NCBI RefSeq assembly: GCF_001642835.1
Contig: NZ_LXEI01000001.1
Coordinates: 682,001-746,000, forward strand
From: Pseudotamlana agarivorans
GTDB taxonomy: Bacteria > Bacteroidota > Bacteroidia > Flavobacteriales > Flavobacteriaceae
Length of the DNA stretch: 64,000 nucleotides
Reading direction: 5' to 3'
Shown here: positions 8,648 through 16,714 of the stretch, piece by piece
How the letters are laid out: every line of letters starts with the position of its first letter
Position numbering within the stretch: the first letter of the stretch is position 1
Notes under the pieces: model-generated
Told to the model about the DNA's origin: nothing
Databases searched by the model: none
Seen by the model: only the letters and a program-made list of their open reading frames with translations
Made by a program: the position numbers and the translations under genes

Positions 8648-9079
8648 TTAAAAATCTTTAAATACGAAGGCTAGCAAATCACTCTTACGGGTTATTGCAG
8701 CAGCACTACTAATTACATCGTAGTTTTTAGCTTCTACATAAGCGGCATAACTCATGGCAGCTACACCAATAAGAACTAAATCCGTATGATAACTAGATGC
8801 AACTTCAGTAGCAAACGCCTCCCCTTTGTCACGTCCTATTTTATTCTTTCCATTAAAAACACTTTCAACTACTTCTCCATGGTCCAAAATGATATAACCA
8901 ATAGAGCTTCTAAGGTTTCCGCTTTTGTCTTTGTAATTCCCTTTCAATCTTGCTTCACTAACAAACTCTTCTCCCATGTATTTCAAAGCGAGAATGAACT
9001 TATTATTAGTGTCAATTTTAAACTGATCGACAATCCCTTGAACCTGAGATCTGTTAAATAATGGTTTTAATCCAGCCAT
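8648..9079 (-). CDS. HK97 gp10-like minor structural protein
   Basis: A 143-residue protein that fits the HK97 gp10-type head-tail connector or tail-completion family: an N-terminal helix, then 'EARLKGNYKDKSGNLRSSIGY' (parts EARLKGNY and DKSGNLRSSIGY), and a C-terminal 'AAMSYAAYVEAKNYDVISS'. These are the family's 'TGxLrxSI' and 'YaxyvE' hallmarks. It lies 27 bases upstream of the tape measure gene on the same strand, in the usual order for tail assembly genes. The family call is from pattern recognition. Confidence 0.65.
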   Translation of the reverse strand: MAGLKPLFNRSQVQGIVDQFKIDTNNKFILALKYMGEEFVSEARLKGNYKDKSGNLRSSIGYIILDHGEVVESVFNGKNKIGRDKGEAFATEVASSYHTDLVLIGVAAMSYAAYVEAKNYDVISSAAAITRKSDLLAFVFKDF

Positions 9080-9081
9080 TT

Positions 9082-9264
9082 TTAACTATCAATATTTACC
9101 TTAAGCAAAATCACATAAACACATTTGTCTAAGGTTGGATTATAAAAAGTTTCAAATTGAATAATACGGCTACTTTGATTTTGCATGAAAGTGTTGCATT
9201 CAGTTATATCTTCAAATTTGTGTGCCTGAATTTTAGTTCTGTTAATATCGTTTCCTAATAACAT
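9082..9264 (-). CDS. small hypothetical protein in phage structural module
   Basis: A 60-residue protein with no recognisable domain. It is followed two bases later by the gp10-like gene, so translation is probably coupled. A small protein in this place in phages is often a connector or DUF3168-like subunit, but the sequence does not allow that call. It is the first gene of the surviving minus-strand structural transcript. Confidence 0.4.
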   Translation of the reverse strand: MLLGNDINRTKIQAHKFEDITECNTFMQNQSSRIIQFETFYNPTLDKCVYVILLKVNIDS

Positions 9265-9313
9265 AATAGTTGATCTTTTAAAATGTTTTACTTAGTAACA
9301 ATGTAAAATATAG

Positions 9314-9451
9314 ATGCGCTTCGAACCGTTAAAAAATTTAGTTAATTCCGTAGTTGGATTGGATTTTACAGATTCCCGTAAAAGAATGTTTGAGTTTGGA
9401 TTTAAAGAAGACTTAGACTTTACGCCAATTTTGACGAAAAAAACAAATTAA
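9314..9451 (+). pseudogene. AntA/AntB-type antirepressor N-terminal fragment
   Basis: A 45-codon frame ends at a TAA. Its core, 'DSRKRMFEFGFKEDLDFTPI', matches the N-terminal part of phage AntA/AntB antirepressors (the pattern ...RM.EYGF.E..DF..I). Intact antirepressors are about 100-250 residues, so this is a remnant, or possibly a very short relative. It is immediately next to the tRNA-Ala gene at the presumed right edge of the island, on the opposite strand from the structural genes. The match is by eye only. Confidence 0.45.
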
Positions 9452-9487
9452 CTCAAAAAAAAACGGGCAAATTGTGGGCAAATAAAA

Positions 9488-9521
9488 AAGGCTTCAAAAG
9501 AGTAAAACCCTATGAAGCCTT
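9488..9521 (-). terminator. rho-independent terminator of tRNA-Ala
   Basis: AAGGCTTC pairs with GAAGCCTT across an 18-base loop. Read on the minus strand it is followed by a run of T, and it starts about 12 bases beyond the tRNA 3' end. Confidence 0.6.
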
Positions 9522-9532
9522 ATTATTACTAG

Positions 9533-9606
9533 TGGAGAAGACGGGATTCGAACCCGTGACCTCTTGACTGCCAGTCAAGCACTCTAGCCAACTGAGCTAC
9601 ATCCCC
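9533..9606 (-). tRNA. tRNA-Ala (GGC)
   Basis: On the minus strand the gene starts GGGGATGTAGCTCAGTTGG and has the conserved GGTTCGAATCC T-arm. The anticodon stem CTTGA/TCAAG encloses the loop CTGGCAG, giving anticodon GGC, which reads alanine codons GCC/GCU. The discriminator base is A. No CCA is encoded. The acceptor stem has one apparent U-U mismatch. The 3' end faces the phage island, which makes it the likely integration target. Confidence 0.9.
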
Positions 9607-9742
9607 AATACTAATATGTTGTTTAAAACAACCTTGTAAAAGTATACAATTATCTGTAATTACATCACATTTTTTTATGACAAAAATTCGCTCTTGTAAA
9701 TAGATTTAAACAACCTCTAGCAATTCAGCGGATATTAACAAA

Positions 9743-10396
9743 TTAAAACAATGTTTTAAGCCCTGTATAGAGCATCCACCTGCCATTTACCACATCGTAT
9801 TGAGGCTCAAAAAAGAGGTTAAAAACCGTATTTGAAGGCTTAAATATTTTACCTATACCAGCACCTAAAGGCACTTCATGCTGTCCGTTAACAAAATTGA
9901 ATAACATACGCGGATGACTTCTAAAATACCAACCTTTATCGAAATCCTTATACAAACCTGGCTGAAATTCCATAGTAAATATATCGTCGCCACCTTGAAG
10001 GGTTGTTAAAGTAATCGCTTTCCAAGCTCCAAATTTACTTACAGAAACGAAATTAACACCTCCGGCCATACCACTGTTGTGGATATAACTAACCACACCA
10101 CCAACACCATATTGATGCTTTCCATTTTTAGATTGAAATAACCTGGCTACTAATAAATTGGCGCCATTAAATTCATTATCCGAATTATAATTAAACTGCT
10201 GTTCTGCCGTAACTCTAACAAACCATTTGTTTAAGGTTATGTTTCCTAGTATCTGTAATCGCGAATAATCGTCGCCATAAAAACGATTCCAGATTCCAAA
10301 AGTAGGACTTGGGTCTATAGGGTTATTAGCATCTTGAGCTGTACCTATTTGTATAAATAATAAACAAATAATTATGTAGATACTTTTTTTCATCAT
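9743..10396 (-). CDS. outer-membrane beta-barrel-like secreted protein
   Basis: A 217-residue protein with a clear signal peptide ('KKSIYIIICLLFIQIGTAQ', cleavage after AQ). The rest alternates short beta strands with aromatic residues and ends 'WMLYTGLKTLF', the terminal Phe pattern of an outer-membrane barrel. The first M or the second could be the start. It is the gene nearest the tRNA outside the island, and is divergently far from its neighbours. The ligand or function is unknown. It may be part of the sulfatase neighbourhood: the S1 sulfatase follows upstream on the same strand. Confidence 0.55.
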   Translation of the reverse strand: MMKKSIYIIICLLFIQIGTAQDANNPIDPSPTFGIWNRFYGDDYSRLQILGNITLNKWFVRVTAEQQFNYNSDNEFNGANLLVARLFQSKNGKHQYGVGGVVSYIHNSGMAGGVNFVSVSKFGAWKAITLTTLQGGDDIFTMEFQPGLYKDFDKGWYFRSHPRMLFNFVNGQHEVPLGAGIGKIFKPSNTVFNLFFEPQYDVVNGRWMLYTGLKTLF

Positions 10397-10478
10397 GTTG
10401 ATACAGGTTTTTAAAAATGAGGATTAAAATCAAGTGACATTTACCTTGGTTCGCACTAAGCTTTAGCATTTTTTGTAA

Positions 10479-10514
10479 AAAAGGGCAGTCAACCTATTGG
10501 ACGACTACCCTTTT
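10479..10514 (-). terminator. terminator downstream of the first sulfatase
   Basis: AAAAGGGCAGTC pairs with GACTACCCTTTT (one C-A mismatch) with a 12-base loop. Read on the minus strand the stem is followed by TTTT. It lies 39 bases beyond the sulfatase stop codon. Confidence 0.55.
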
Positions 10515-10552
10515 ACATTCTTTAAATTAAAAAATATTAACTAGAATTTATT

Positions 10553-12070
10553 TTAATTTTGTGGTTTTGATGTCATTGTTTGTACAACCTCATCAATAGA
10601 CAATGAAGAACCTTTAACCGGAGGGTATTCTTTAAATGTAGAAAGGAAATTTGTAGCCAATTGTTGTGCTGGCACAAACATCCACATATTTTCGGCATAC
10701 CATTTTAAGTATAATCCAGACGTATATGAAACCTCATAGGGATCTGCTCTTAAATTAATAACAACCGGCCAGCTAGGCGTTTTACGATAAGCTTCATTAA
10801 TGGCACCTTCCATAATTGTAAAGTGCAATTTAAAGTCTTTATAACGTATCGCGTTTAAGTTACCTGCAGCATCGAAATAAAAAATTTCTTTACGCGGTGC
10901 TTCTTTAACTTCACCTTTAAAATATGGTAGTAAGTTATACCCATCTAAGTGAGATTTAAAGGTTTTACCATTTGCACTATACCCGCTTAACATTTTCTTT
11001 TTTAAATTAGGTTCACCTGCAGCAGCAGCTAATGTTGGCATCATGTCTTCATGAGAAAAGATGTCATTATAAACGCTTCCTGGTTCGATAACACCAGGCC
11101 AACGGATAGCACATGGTACACGGAAACCACCTTCCCAAGTCGTTCCTTTTTCACCTGCAAAAGGTGTAGAACCACCGTCAGGCCAGCTAAATTTTTCTGC
11201 ACCATTATCGGTAGAATACATGATAATCGTATTATCTATAATACCTAATTCTTCTAATTTGTCTAGAACACGTCCTACAGCAGCATCATGCTCTAACATC
11301 CCATCGCCATAAATACTAATTCCAGATTTTCCATAACTTTCATCCGACAAGTGCGTCCATACGTGCATTCTAGTAGAATTTAACCATACAAAAAACGGCT
11401 TACCATCGGCATGCGCTTTTTCTATAAATTTAATGGCTGCAGCTTCAAATTCCTTATCTACAGTTTCCATTCGTTTTTTGTTTAATGGACCTGTATCTTC
11501 AACTTTACCATCTGCCGTACTATGTAGCACTCCACGAGGTCCATATTTCTTTTTAAATTCTGGATCTTTTGGATAGTAATAACCTTCTGGCTCCTCTTCT
11601 GCATTTAAATGATATAAGTTTCCAAAGAATTCATCAAAACCATGTTGCGTTGGTAAATGCTCATCACGATCACCCAAGTGATTTTTACCAAATTGTCCAG
11701 ACACATAACCATGTGGCTTCAAAACTTCGGCAATAGTCGCTTGATTATCTTGTATCCCTTGCTTCGCACCAGGCATTCCAATAGTAAGTAATCCTGTTCT
11801 AAATGGGTGTTGCCCTAAAACGAAAGCAGCACGACCAGCTGTACAAGATTGTTGTGCATACCAATCGGTAAACAAGGCGCCTTCTTTAGCAATACGGTCA
11901 ATATTAGGCGTTTTGTATCCCATCATACCGTTGTTATTAAAACCTACATTACTCCAGCCAATATCATCGCCCCAAATAACAAGGATATTAGGTTTTTTTT
12001 GTGCATACACACTAAATACCATACCACAACCAAGCAGGATGGATAAAAGTTTAATTTTTTTCATAAACAT
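10553..12070 (-). CDS. arylsulfatase-like S1-family sulfatase
   Basis: A 505-residue exported enzyme with a signal peptide (residues 1-23, 'GMVFSVYAQ'). It has the S1 metal-binding start 'NILVIWGDDIGW' (Asp35/Asp36), the formylglycine site C76-T-A-G-R80, and 'STDNGAEKFSW' near residue 290, where Asp and Asn bind calcium and the sulfate. The usual site reads C/S-x-P/A-x-R, so Ala replaces Pro here; variants with Ala are known in the family. It hydrolyses sulfate esters, probably on algal polysaccharide or a similar substrate, after export. The start could instead be Met3. A terminator follows. It stands alone between the outer-membrane protein gene and the TetR locus. Confidence 0.9.
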   Translation of the reverse strand: MFMKKIKLLSILLGCGMVFSVYAQKKPNILVIWGDDIGWSNVGFNNNGMMGYKTPNIDRIAKEGALFTDWYAQQSCTAGRAAFVLGQHPFRTGLLTIGMPGAKQGIQDNQATIAEVLKPHGYVSGQFGKNHLGDRDEHLPTQHGFDEFFGNLYHLNAEEEPEGYYYPKDPEFKKKYGPRGVLHSTADGKVEDTGPLNKKRMETVDKEFEAAAIKFIEKAHADGKPFFVWLNSTRMHVWTHLSDESYGKSGISIYGDGMLEHDAAVGRVLDKLEELGIIDNTIIMYSTDNGAEKFSWPDGGSTPFAGEKGTTWEGGFRVPCAIRWPGVIEPGSVYNDIFSHEDMMPTLAAAAGEPNLKKKMLSGYSANGKTFKSHLDGYNLLPYFKGEVKEAPRKEIFYFDAAGNLNAIRYKDFKLHFTIMEGAINEAYRKTPSWPVVINLRADPYEVSYTSGLYLKWYAENMWMFVPAQQLATNFLSTFKEYPPVKGSSLSIDEVVQTMTSKPQN

Positions 12071-12359
12071 TGAATTTTATTAATTAATGTAATAAATATA
12101 CACAAAAAAAAAAAACGCAACAACTTAATACACAGAAACAAAAAAGTTAATTCCAAAGCCATGATATAGGTATATTGTGAATTTTAAAATAATGAAATCC
12201 TAATCTAAAGGATGAGATTAAAAAGAGTATCTAGCGGTATTGTTTGTTTATTAAACTTCCAAAAACCTCAACAAAACATGGACATTTTGGTAAAATAAAA
12301 CTCATAGAATAGCAACACCTTTACCCCACAAACCAAACAAAACGTTAAATATTTTTTTA
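12071..12359. other. intergenic region between sulfatase and tetR
   Basis: About 290 bases, AT-rich. It must hold the sulfatase promoter (minus strand), but no clear TAnnTTTG sequence is seen close to the sulfatase start. No ORF of note and no strong hairpin is visible. The right-hand end grades into the TetR operator. Confidence 0.3.
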
Positions 12360-12362
12360 TTT

Positions 12363-12383
12363 CTAAACGATTGTTTAGTTTTG
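12363..12383 (+). promoter_or_regulatory. TetR operator overlapping the tetR -7 promoter element
   Basis: CTAAAC-GATT-GTTTAG at 12363-12378 is a perfect 16-base inverted repeat. The same sequence recurs at 12984-12999. It overlaps TAGTTTTG (12376-12383), a match to the Bacteroidota -7 element TAnnTTTG, 18 bases before the tetR start. This layout indicates autorepression. Confidence 0.7.
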
Positions 12384-12401
12384 TCCTGTATTTAAAAAAG
12401 T

Positions 12402-12965
12402 ATGGCCAGACAAAAAGCATATAGAGAAGAAGAGGTAATCGAAAAAGCCATGAATTTATTCTGGCGAAACGGTTATGAAACCACGTCTATGCAAATGCTT
12501 GAAAAGGAAATGGGCATTAATAAGTTTTCCATTTATGCCAGTTTTGGAAATAAAAACGGCGTGTTTTTAGAGAGTTTGAAATGCTACAAGCAGAAGTTAA
12601 ACATCTTAATTGACACATTAAAGCAATCGAAAAACGGGGTTCTAGGCATCAAACAATATTTCTATGACTTTATTGAATTTGCTAAAGAAAACGAATTTGG
12701 CAAAGGCTGTTTGGTAACCAATACCGCCAACGAATTACAAGATGGTGCCAACGATGCAATAAAAAATGTCCTATCAACCTTTACAGGTGAAGTCAAACAA
12801 GTTTTTGCAGATGTTTTAAAACAAGATGCCTCAAATAACGAAGCAACCATCGAGCAACAAGCCGATTTTTTAATTATTGCAATGTTCGGACTCGCCTCTG
12901 CCACGAAAGTTTTTACCCCAACACAACTGGAAAACTATATAGAACACACCTTTAAAAGGCTGTAA
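12402..12965 (+). CDS. TetR/AcrR-family transcriptional regulator
   Basis: A 187-residue protein. Residues 5-55 are the TetR_N helix-turn-helix ('VIEKAMNLFWRNGYETTSM' followed by 'GINKFSIYASFGNKNGVF'). The rest is a helical ligand-binding domain with 'FAKENEFGKGCLVTNTANEL', similar to the YxaF/LmrA-like C-terminal group. Its operator, CTAAACGATTGTTTAG, occurs before tetR itself and again before the adjacent AhpD-like gene. It probably represses both, and the inducer is unknown. Oxidants or small electrophiles are plausible, since the target encodes a CxxC protein. Confidence 0.85.
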   Translation: MARQKAYREEEVIEKAMNLFWRNGYETTSMQMLEKEMGINKFSIYASFGNKNGVFLESLKCYKQKLNILIDTLKQSKNGVLGIKQYFYDFIEFAKENEFGKGCLVTNTANELQDGANDAIKNVLSTFTGEVKQVFADVLKQDASNNEATIEQQADFLIIAMFGLASATKVFTPTQLENYIEHTFKRL

Positions 12966-12980
12966 TATTTTTTTAACCTA

Positions 12981-13002
12981 TTTCTAAACGATTGTTTAGA
13001 AA
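12981..13002. promoter_or_regulatory. second TetR operator, upstream of the AhpD-like gene
   Basis: TTTCTAAAC-GATT-GTTTAGAAA is a perfect inverted repeat with 9-base arms. It contains the 16-base core found before tetR, extended by three bases on each side. It starts 16 bases after the tetR stop codon and 34 bases before the next gene. Confidence 0.7.
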
Positions 13003-13035
13003 TAAAACAATAATAAAATTTTAAAAACAAAGATT

Positions 13036-13602
13036 ATGAGCACAAAAGAAAAAAGTACCACCTTAACAAATCATAGTATTGAAACAGCGCCAGAAGGTAG
13101 CAAAGCTTTACTTCAGAAATCATTAGACGCCTACGGATTTATTCCAAATCTACACGGGGTTTTAGCAGGAGCTCCAGGTTTATTAGAAGGCTACCAAATA
13201 CTTCACGAACTGTTTTCAAAATCTTCATTTAATAAAGACGAGCTTACCGTAGTATGGCAAACCATTAACGTAGAACACGGTTGTCACTACTGTGTGCCTG
13301 CACATACAGGTATCGCCAAACAAATGAAAGTGGACGATGCCATTACTGAAGCATTAAGAAACCAAACAGCATTACCTAGCGAAAAACTTCAAGCGTTGCA
13401 TAATATGACTCTTTTGGTAACTAAGAACAGAGGTAAAGTGTCAAAAGACGCCATTAAAACCTTTTACGATGCTGGTTATAATGAAAGACATTTATTAGAA
13501 ATCATTTTAGGTTTATCTCAAAAGGTAATAAGCAACTATACCAACAGTATTGCCGAAACACCTGTTGATGAACCCTTCCAATCATTTGCATGGGAAAAGT
13601 AA
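13036..13602 (+). CDS. AhpD-like/carboxymuconolactone decarboxylase-family protein
   Basis: A 188-residue protein of the AhpD/CMD superfamily. It carries the redox motif E-x-G-C-H-Y-C-x-x-x-H ('EHGCHYCVPAHTGIAK', residues about 76-91), the CxxC..H arrangement that makes these proteins alkylhydroperoxidase-like. The length matches the two-repeat relatives. It has no signal peptide, so it is cytoplasmic. It is the only gene downstream of tetR, separated by the second operator, and a terminator follows, so it is a likely TetR-controlled monocistron. Activity on peroxides or organic substrates is inferred only. Confidence 0.8.
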   Translation: MSTKEKSTTLTNHSIETAPEGSKALLQKSLDAYGFIPNLHGVLAGAPGLLEGYQILHELFSKSSFNKDELTVVWQTINVEHGCHYCVPAHTGIAKQMKVDDAITEALRNQTALPSEKLQALHNMTLLVTKNRGKVSKDAIKTFYDAGYNERHLLEIILGLSQKVISNYTNSIAETPVDEPFQSFAWEK

Positions 13603-13616
13603 TTTAAAAAATTCAA

Positions 13617-13648
13617 AAAAAGAGCCAGTTTGTTAACTGGCTCTTTTT
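13617..13648 (+). terminator. rho-independent terminator
   Basis: AAAAGAGCCAGTT and AACTGGCTCTTTT form a perfect 13-bp stem around the loop TGTT. It lies 15 bases after the AhpD-like stop codon. The A-rich left arm could make it work in both directions. Confidence 0.85.
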
Positions 13649-13911
13649 GTTTATACCCTAAGCGCCTTCATACACCACATTAAAAACAGTCTATCTTATC
13701 AATACAATTAACTATTTACGTTCAAACACCCAAGTTATAAATGTAAAACAACTGGTTTTGGTTCTTACGAAAAACCATTAATTTAAAAAACTCTATTTTT
13801 GATCATGTAATTTCGCCCCCTCACACTTATTATAAAAAGATTAAAGAAAACTAGTTTATGATAAAACACAACTAATTTTAGGAATTTTTAAACGCCCCAG
13901 CCAAATCAAAA
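13649..13911. other. intergenic region upstream of the histidine kinase
   Basis: About 260 bases with no convincing ORF, hairpin or TAnnTTTG promoter match. It presumably contains the promoter for the kinase/regulator pair. Confidence 0.25.
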
Positions 13912-16056
13912 ATGCCTAAATTATTAAGTCACTTTATTCTATTATTGACACTGAGTCTATCGCAAACTGGAGTTGCCCAAGATACCGATATCGATGGAAC
14001 AGCTTCAAAGAAAACCATTCCTATAATAGATCAGGAGAAAGCCCGTGTTTTAAAAGCCTTTCAAGATTTTAATAACGGTGATCCCCATATTGTAAAAACA
14101 GCCAACCACTTATTAGCAACTAGCAAAACAAGCTACGCAAAAACAGCGGCCAATTTACTCTTAGCGTATTATTACAAGAATAAAACGGCTATCGATTCTT
14201 CTATTTACTATGTAAACCAATCCTTAAAGTATAATACACAAAGTAGCGATTCTTTAAGGGCCCGTGGTAACGCCATTGCATACAACATTCTCGCCATAAA
14301 TTACAAGAATAAAGGACTGCTAGATGAAAGTAAAAAATGGCATCAAAAAGGTATTTCTGAAACGCAAAAATTCGAAGAAATTGATTTGTATTATACACAT
14401 ATCCATGGATTAGCATTAACCTATAGCACTCTTGAAAACTACGAGGAGGCCCTAATACATTTTAAAGAATGCCTAAAGTACAATAACGACCCCGAACTTA
14501 TTATGGGCAGCTACATTAACATGTCGGACATATATACGCAGCTTAACAAATTTGATACCGCCATTTCATATCTAGAAAAAGCCAAGAAATTAGCCGATAA
14601 AAGCCAGTCTAGTCAAGCTCATGCCGTTATTGCCCTTAATTTAGGTATTAACTATGAAAAATTAAGTAAATACGAAGAGGCTATAACTCAATACACCAGT
14701 GCCAATACAATCGCAGAAGAATTTAATTTACATACCATCTCCCTAACCGCAAAAAATAACTTAGGTGGTATTTTCACATATTTAGGCCAATATCAAGATG
14801 CCGAACTCATCCTCTCATCTGCCCTACACGACGCTATAACTTTAGGGCTTCTTGCCGATGAAATGGATATTTACAATGCCTTAAAATTCCTTGCGGCAAA
14901 GAAAGAAAATTATAAAAGTGCCCTTGATTTTTCTAACAAATCATCACAGCTTAAAGACTCTATTCATCAGCTCCAAAAAGATGAAGACATCAATATTCTG
15001 GAAGTTAAATACCAAACTCTAAAAAAAGAAAAAGAAATTAGACTGTTAACCGTTGAAAATGCCAACCGCGATTTAGAACTAAAACATCAAGAAGAAGCCA
15101 TAAAAAACCTACGCTTAAAACAACAAATCAAGCAGCAGGAAAATGAAAACATGCTTCTGGAAATCACCAATACCAAAGAAAGAATACAAAACGAAAATAT
15201 CATATTAAAAAAGGATAGCGAACTTCAACAGGCTGAAGCTAACCGACAAAAAACCATTCGGAATATTATAATCTATTCGTTTATAATCATGCTGCTTCTC
15301 GTTATTGGCTTGCTTATCATCTATTATCAAAAACAACAAACAAAACACGAACTCAACAAACAACGTGAAGAAATTAGCGCACAAAAAATAGCGGCTTTAA
15401 TTAAAGATCAAAAACTAAAACTAATTAACGCAGCTGTTGAAGGAAAAGACAAAGAACGTAAACGTATTGCACAAGAACTCCATGATAGTATTGGCGGGAA
15501 TTTAGCCGCCATAAAATTACAGCTTAACAACTCATCAAATCTAGATAATGCTCCCCTATTTAAAACGATTAGCACACAACTAGACGATACTTACGAGCAG
15601 GTTAGAAACCTTTCTCATAATTTAATGCCTAAAAAATTTAAAGAGCAAAAATTTAGTAACATTTTAGAGGAATACTTTAACAATATTGGTAACAGTAGCA
15701 ACCTAACAACAACTATTTCGGTGTACCCTAGAGCAGAAATTGATGCTTTAATGGAGACCATACAAATTGAAATATTTAAAATTATTCAAGAACTTATCGC
15801 TAATACCATTAAGCACGCAAAAGCATCAACCATTACCCTCGAATTAAATGTATTTGAAGATCATCTTAGTATGCTATTTGAAGATAACGGTTTAGGCTTT
15901 GAAACTAAAAACGCCACCGATGGCATTGGTTTTAGAAACATAAAAAGCAGATTAAAAAAAATAAAAGGCAGCCTGAGTATCGATTCTAGAATAAATCGTG
16001 GCACTATAATAAATATTGAAATCCCAACCCAAACCTTAGCCCAAAATGACCTATAA
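13912..16056 (+). CDS. TPR-domain sensor histidine kinase (HisKA_3)
   Basis: A 714-residue two-component sensor. It has a signal peptide (residues 1-22), a series of tetratricopeptide repeats over about 65-365, and a coiled coil at about 370-445. A transmembrane helix lies near 450-473 ('FIIMLLLVIGLLIIY'). The HisKA_3 helix has 'KERKRIAQELHDSIGG' with phospho-acceptor His524, and an HATPase domain at about 610-705 has 'IIQELIANTIKHAKA' and the G-box 'DGIGFRNI'. It should sit in the inner membrane with the TPR domain in the periplasm. The regulator gene overlaps its end by 11 bases, so the two are one operon. The signal is unknown; the adjacent adhesin genes are possible targets. Confidence 0.9.
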   Translation: MPKLLSHFILLLTLSLSQTGVAQDTDIDGTASKKTIPIIDQEKARVLKAFQDFNNGDPHIVKTANHLLATSKTSYAKTAANLLLAYYYKNKTAIDSSIYYVNQSLKYNTQSSDSLRARGNAIAYNILAINYKNKGLLDESKKWHQKGISETQKFEEIDLYYTHIHGLALTYSTLENYEEALIHFKECLKYNNDPELIMGSYINMSDIYTQLNKFDTAISYLEKAKKLADKSQSSQAHAVIALNLGINYEKLSKYEEAITQYTSANTIAEEFNLHTISLTAKNNLGGIFTYLGQYQDAELILSSALHDAITLGLLADEMDIYNALKFLAAKKENYKSALDFSNKSSQLKDSIHQLQKDEDINILEVKYQTLKKEKEIRLLTVENANRDLELKHQEEAIKNLRLKQQIKQQENENMLLEITNTKERIQNENIILKKDSELQQAEANRQKTIRNIIIYSFIIMLLLVIGLLIIYYQKQQTKHELNKQREEISAQKIAALIKDQKLKLINAAVEGKDKERKRIAQELHDSIGGNLAAIKLQLNNSSNLDNAPLFKTISTQLDDTYEQVRNLSHNLMPKKFKEQKFSNILEEYFNNIGNSSNLTTTISVYPRAEIDALMETIQIEIFKIIQELIANTIKHAKASTITLELNVFEDHLSMLFEDNGLGFETKNATDGIGFRNIKSRLKKIKGSLSIDSRINRGTIINIEIPTQTLAQNDL

Positions 16057-16699
16057 CCTCATTATTGTAGACGACCATAAAATGTTCCTGGATGGTCTAC
16101 TTAGTATTCTTAGTCATGAAAAAGATTACCATATTTTACTTACCGCACAAGACGGTAGGCACATTGTAAAATATCTAGAAGTAAACCCGAATGAGAAGAT
16201 AGATTTAATTATCACTGATATTTCGATGCCAGAATTAAATGGTATAGAACTTAACCATATTATAAAACAACGTCATAACTCGATTAAAACATTAGTGGTA
16301 AGCATGCATAACGATGCGCACATGATTAATACCCTTATCGATCAAGATGTTGATGGATACGTACCCAAAAATGCCGAAAAAGAAGTTTTTCTAAAAGCTA
16401 TAAAAACCATTGTAAACGGAGAAAAATATTTCCCTGAAGCCATAAAAGCTATTTATTTAGACAATAAATTTTCCCAAAAACAGCAAGAAGCCATTACACT
16501 TACGCAAAGAGAAATCGATGTGATTACGCTCATCGCGGAAGAATGTACAAGTCAGGAAATTGCAGATAAACTCTTTTTAAGCAAGCATACTATTGAAAGT
16601 TACCGAAAAAATATCATGTCTAAACTTCAGGTTAAAAACCTTGCAGGTTTAACCAAATATGCACTAAAAAAGGGGTACACTAATTACGATTTAAAATAA
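16046..16699 (+). CDS. NarL/LuxR-family response regulator
   Basis: A 217-residue protein. The receiver domain (residues 1-125) has the acidic pair 'VDDHKMF', phosphorylation site Asp58 in 'IITDISMPELNG' and the Lys of 'YVPKNAEKE'. A LuxR-type helix-turn-helix covers about 150-215, with 'LTQREIDVITLIAEE' and 'TIESYRKNIMSKL'. It shares an 11-base overlap with the kinase gene and is its cognate partner. The gene converges on the SprF-like gene with a 15-base gap and no obvious terminator. Its targets are unknown; G-tract inverted repeats at 23452-23490 look like NarL heptamers. Confidence 0.92.
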   Translation: MTYNLIIVDDHKMFLDGLLSILSHEKDYHILLTAQDGRHIVKYLEVNPNEKIDLIITDISMPELNGIELNHIIKQRHNSIKTLVVSMHNDAHMINTLIDQDVDGYVPKNAEKEVFLKAIKTIVNGEKYFPEAIKAIYLDNKFSQKQQEAITLTQREIDVITLIAEECTSQEIADKLFLSKHTIESYRKNIMSKLQVKNLAGLTKYALKKGYTNYDLK

Positions 16700-16714
16700 A
16701 GCACTAGTCACGAA

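Noticed and set aside
9440-9490. Possible end of an integrase gene ('KTGKLWANK' read in one frame) next to the tRNA
   Set aside because: Only nine codons are readable and no integrase motif (R..H.R...Y) occurs in the window; it cannot be supported.
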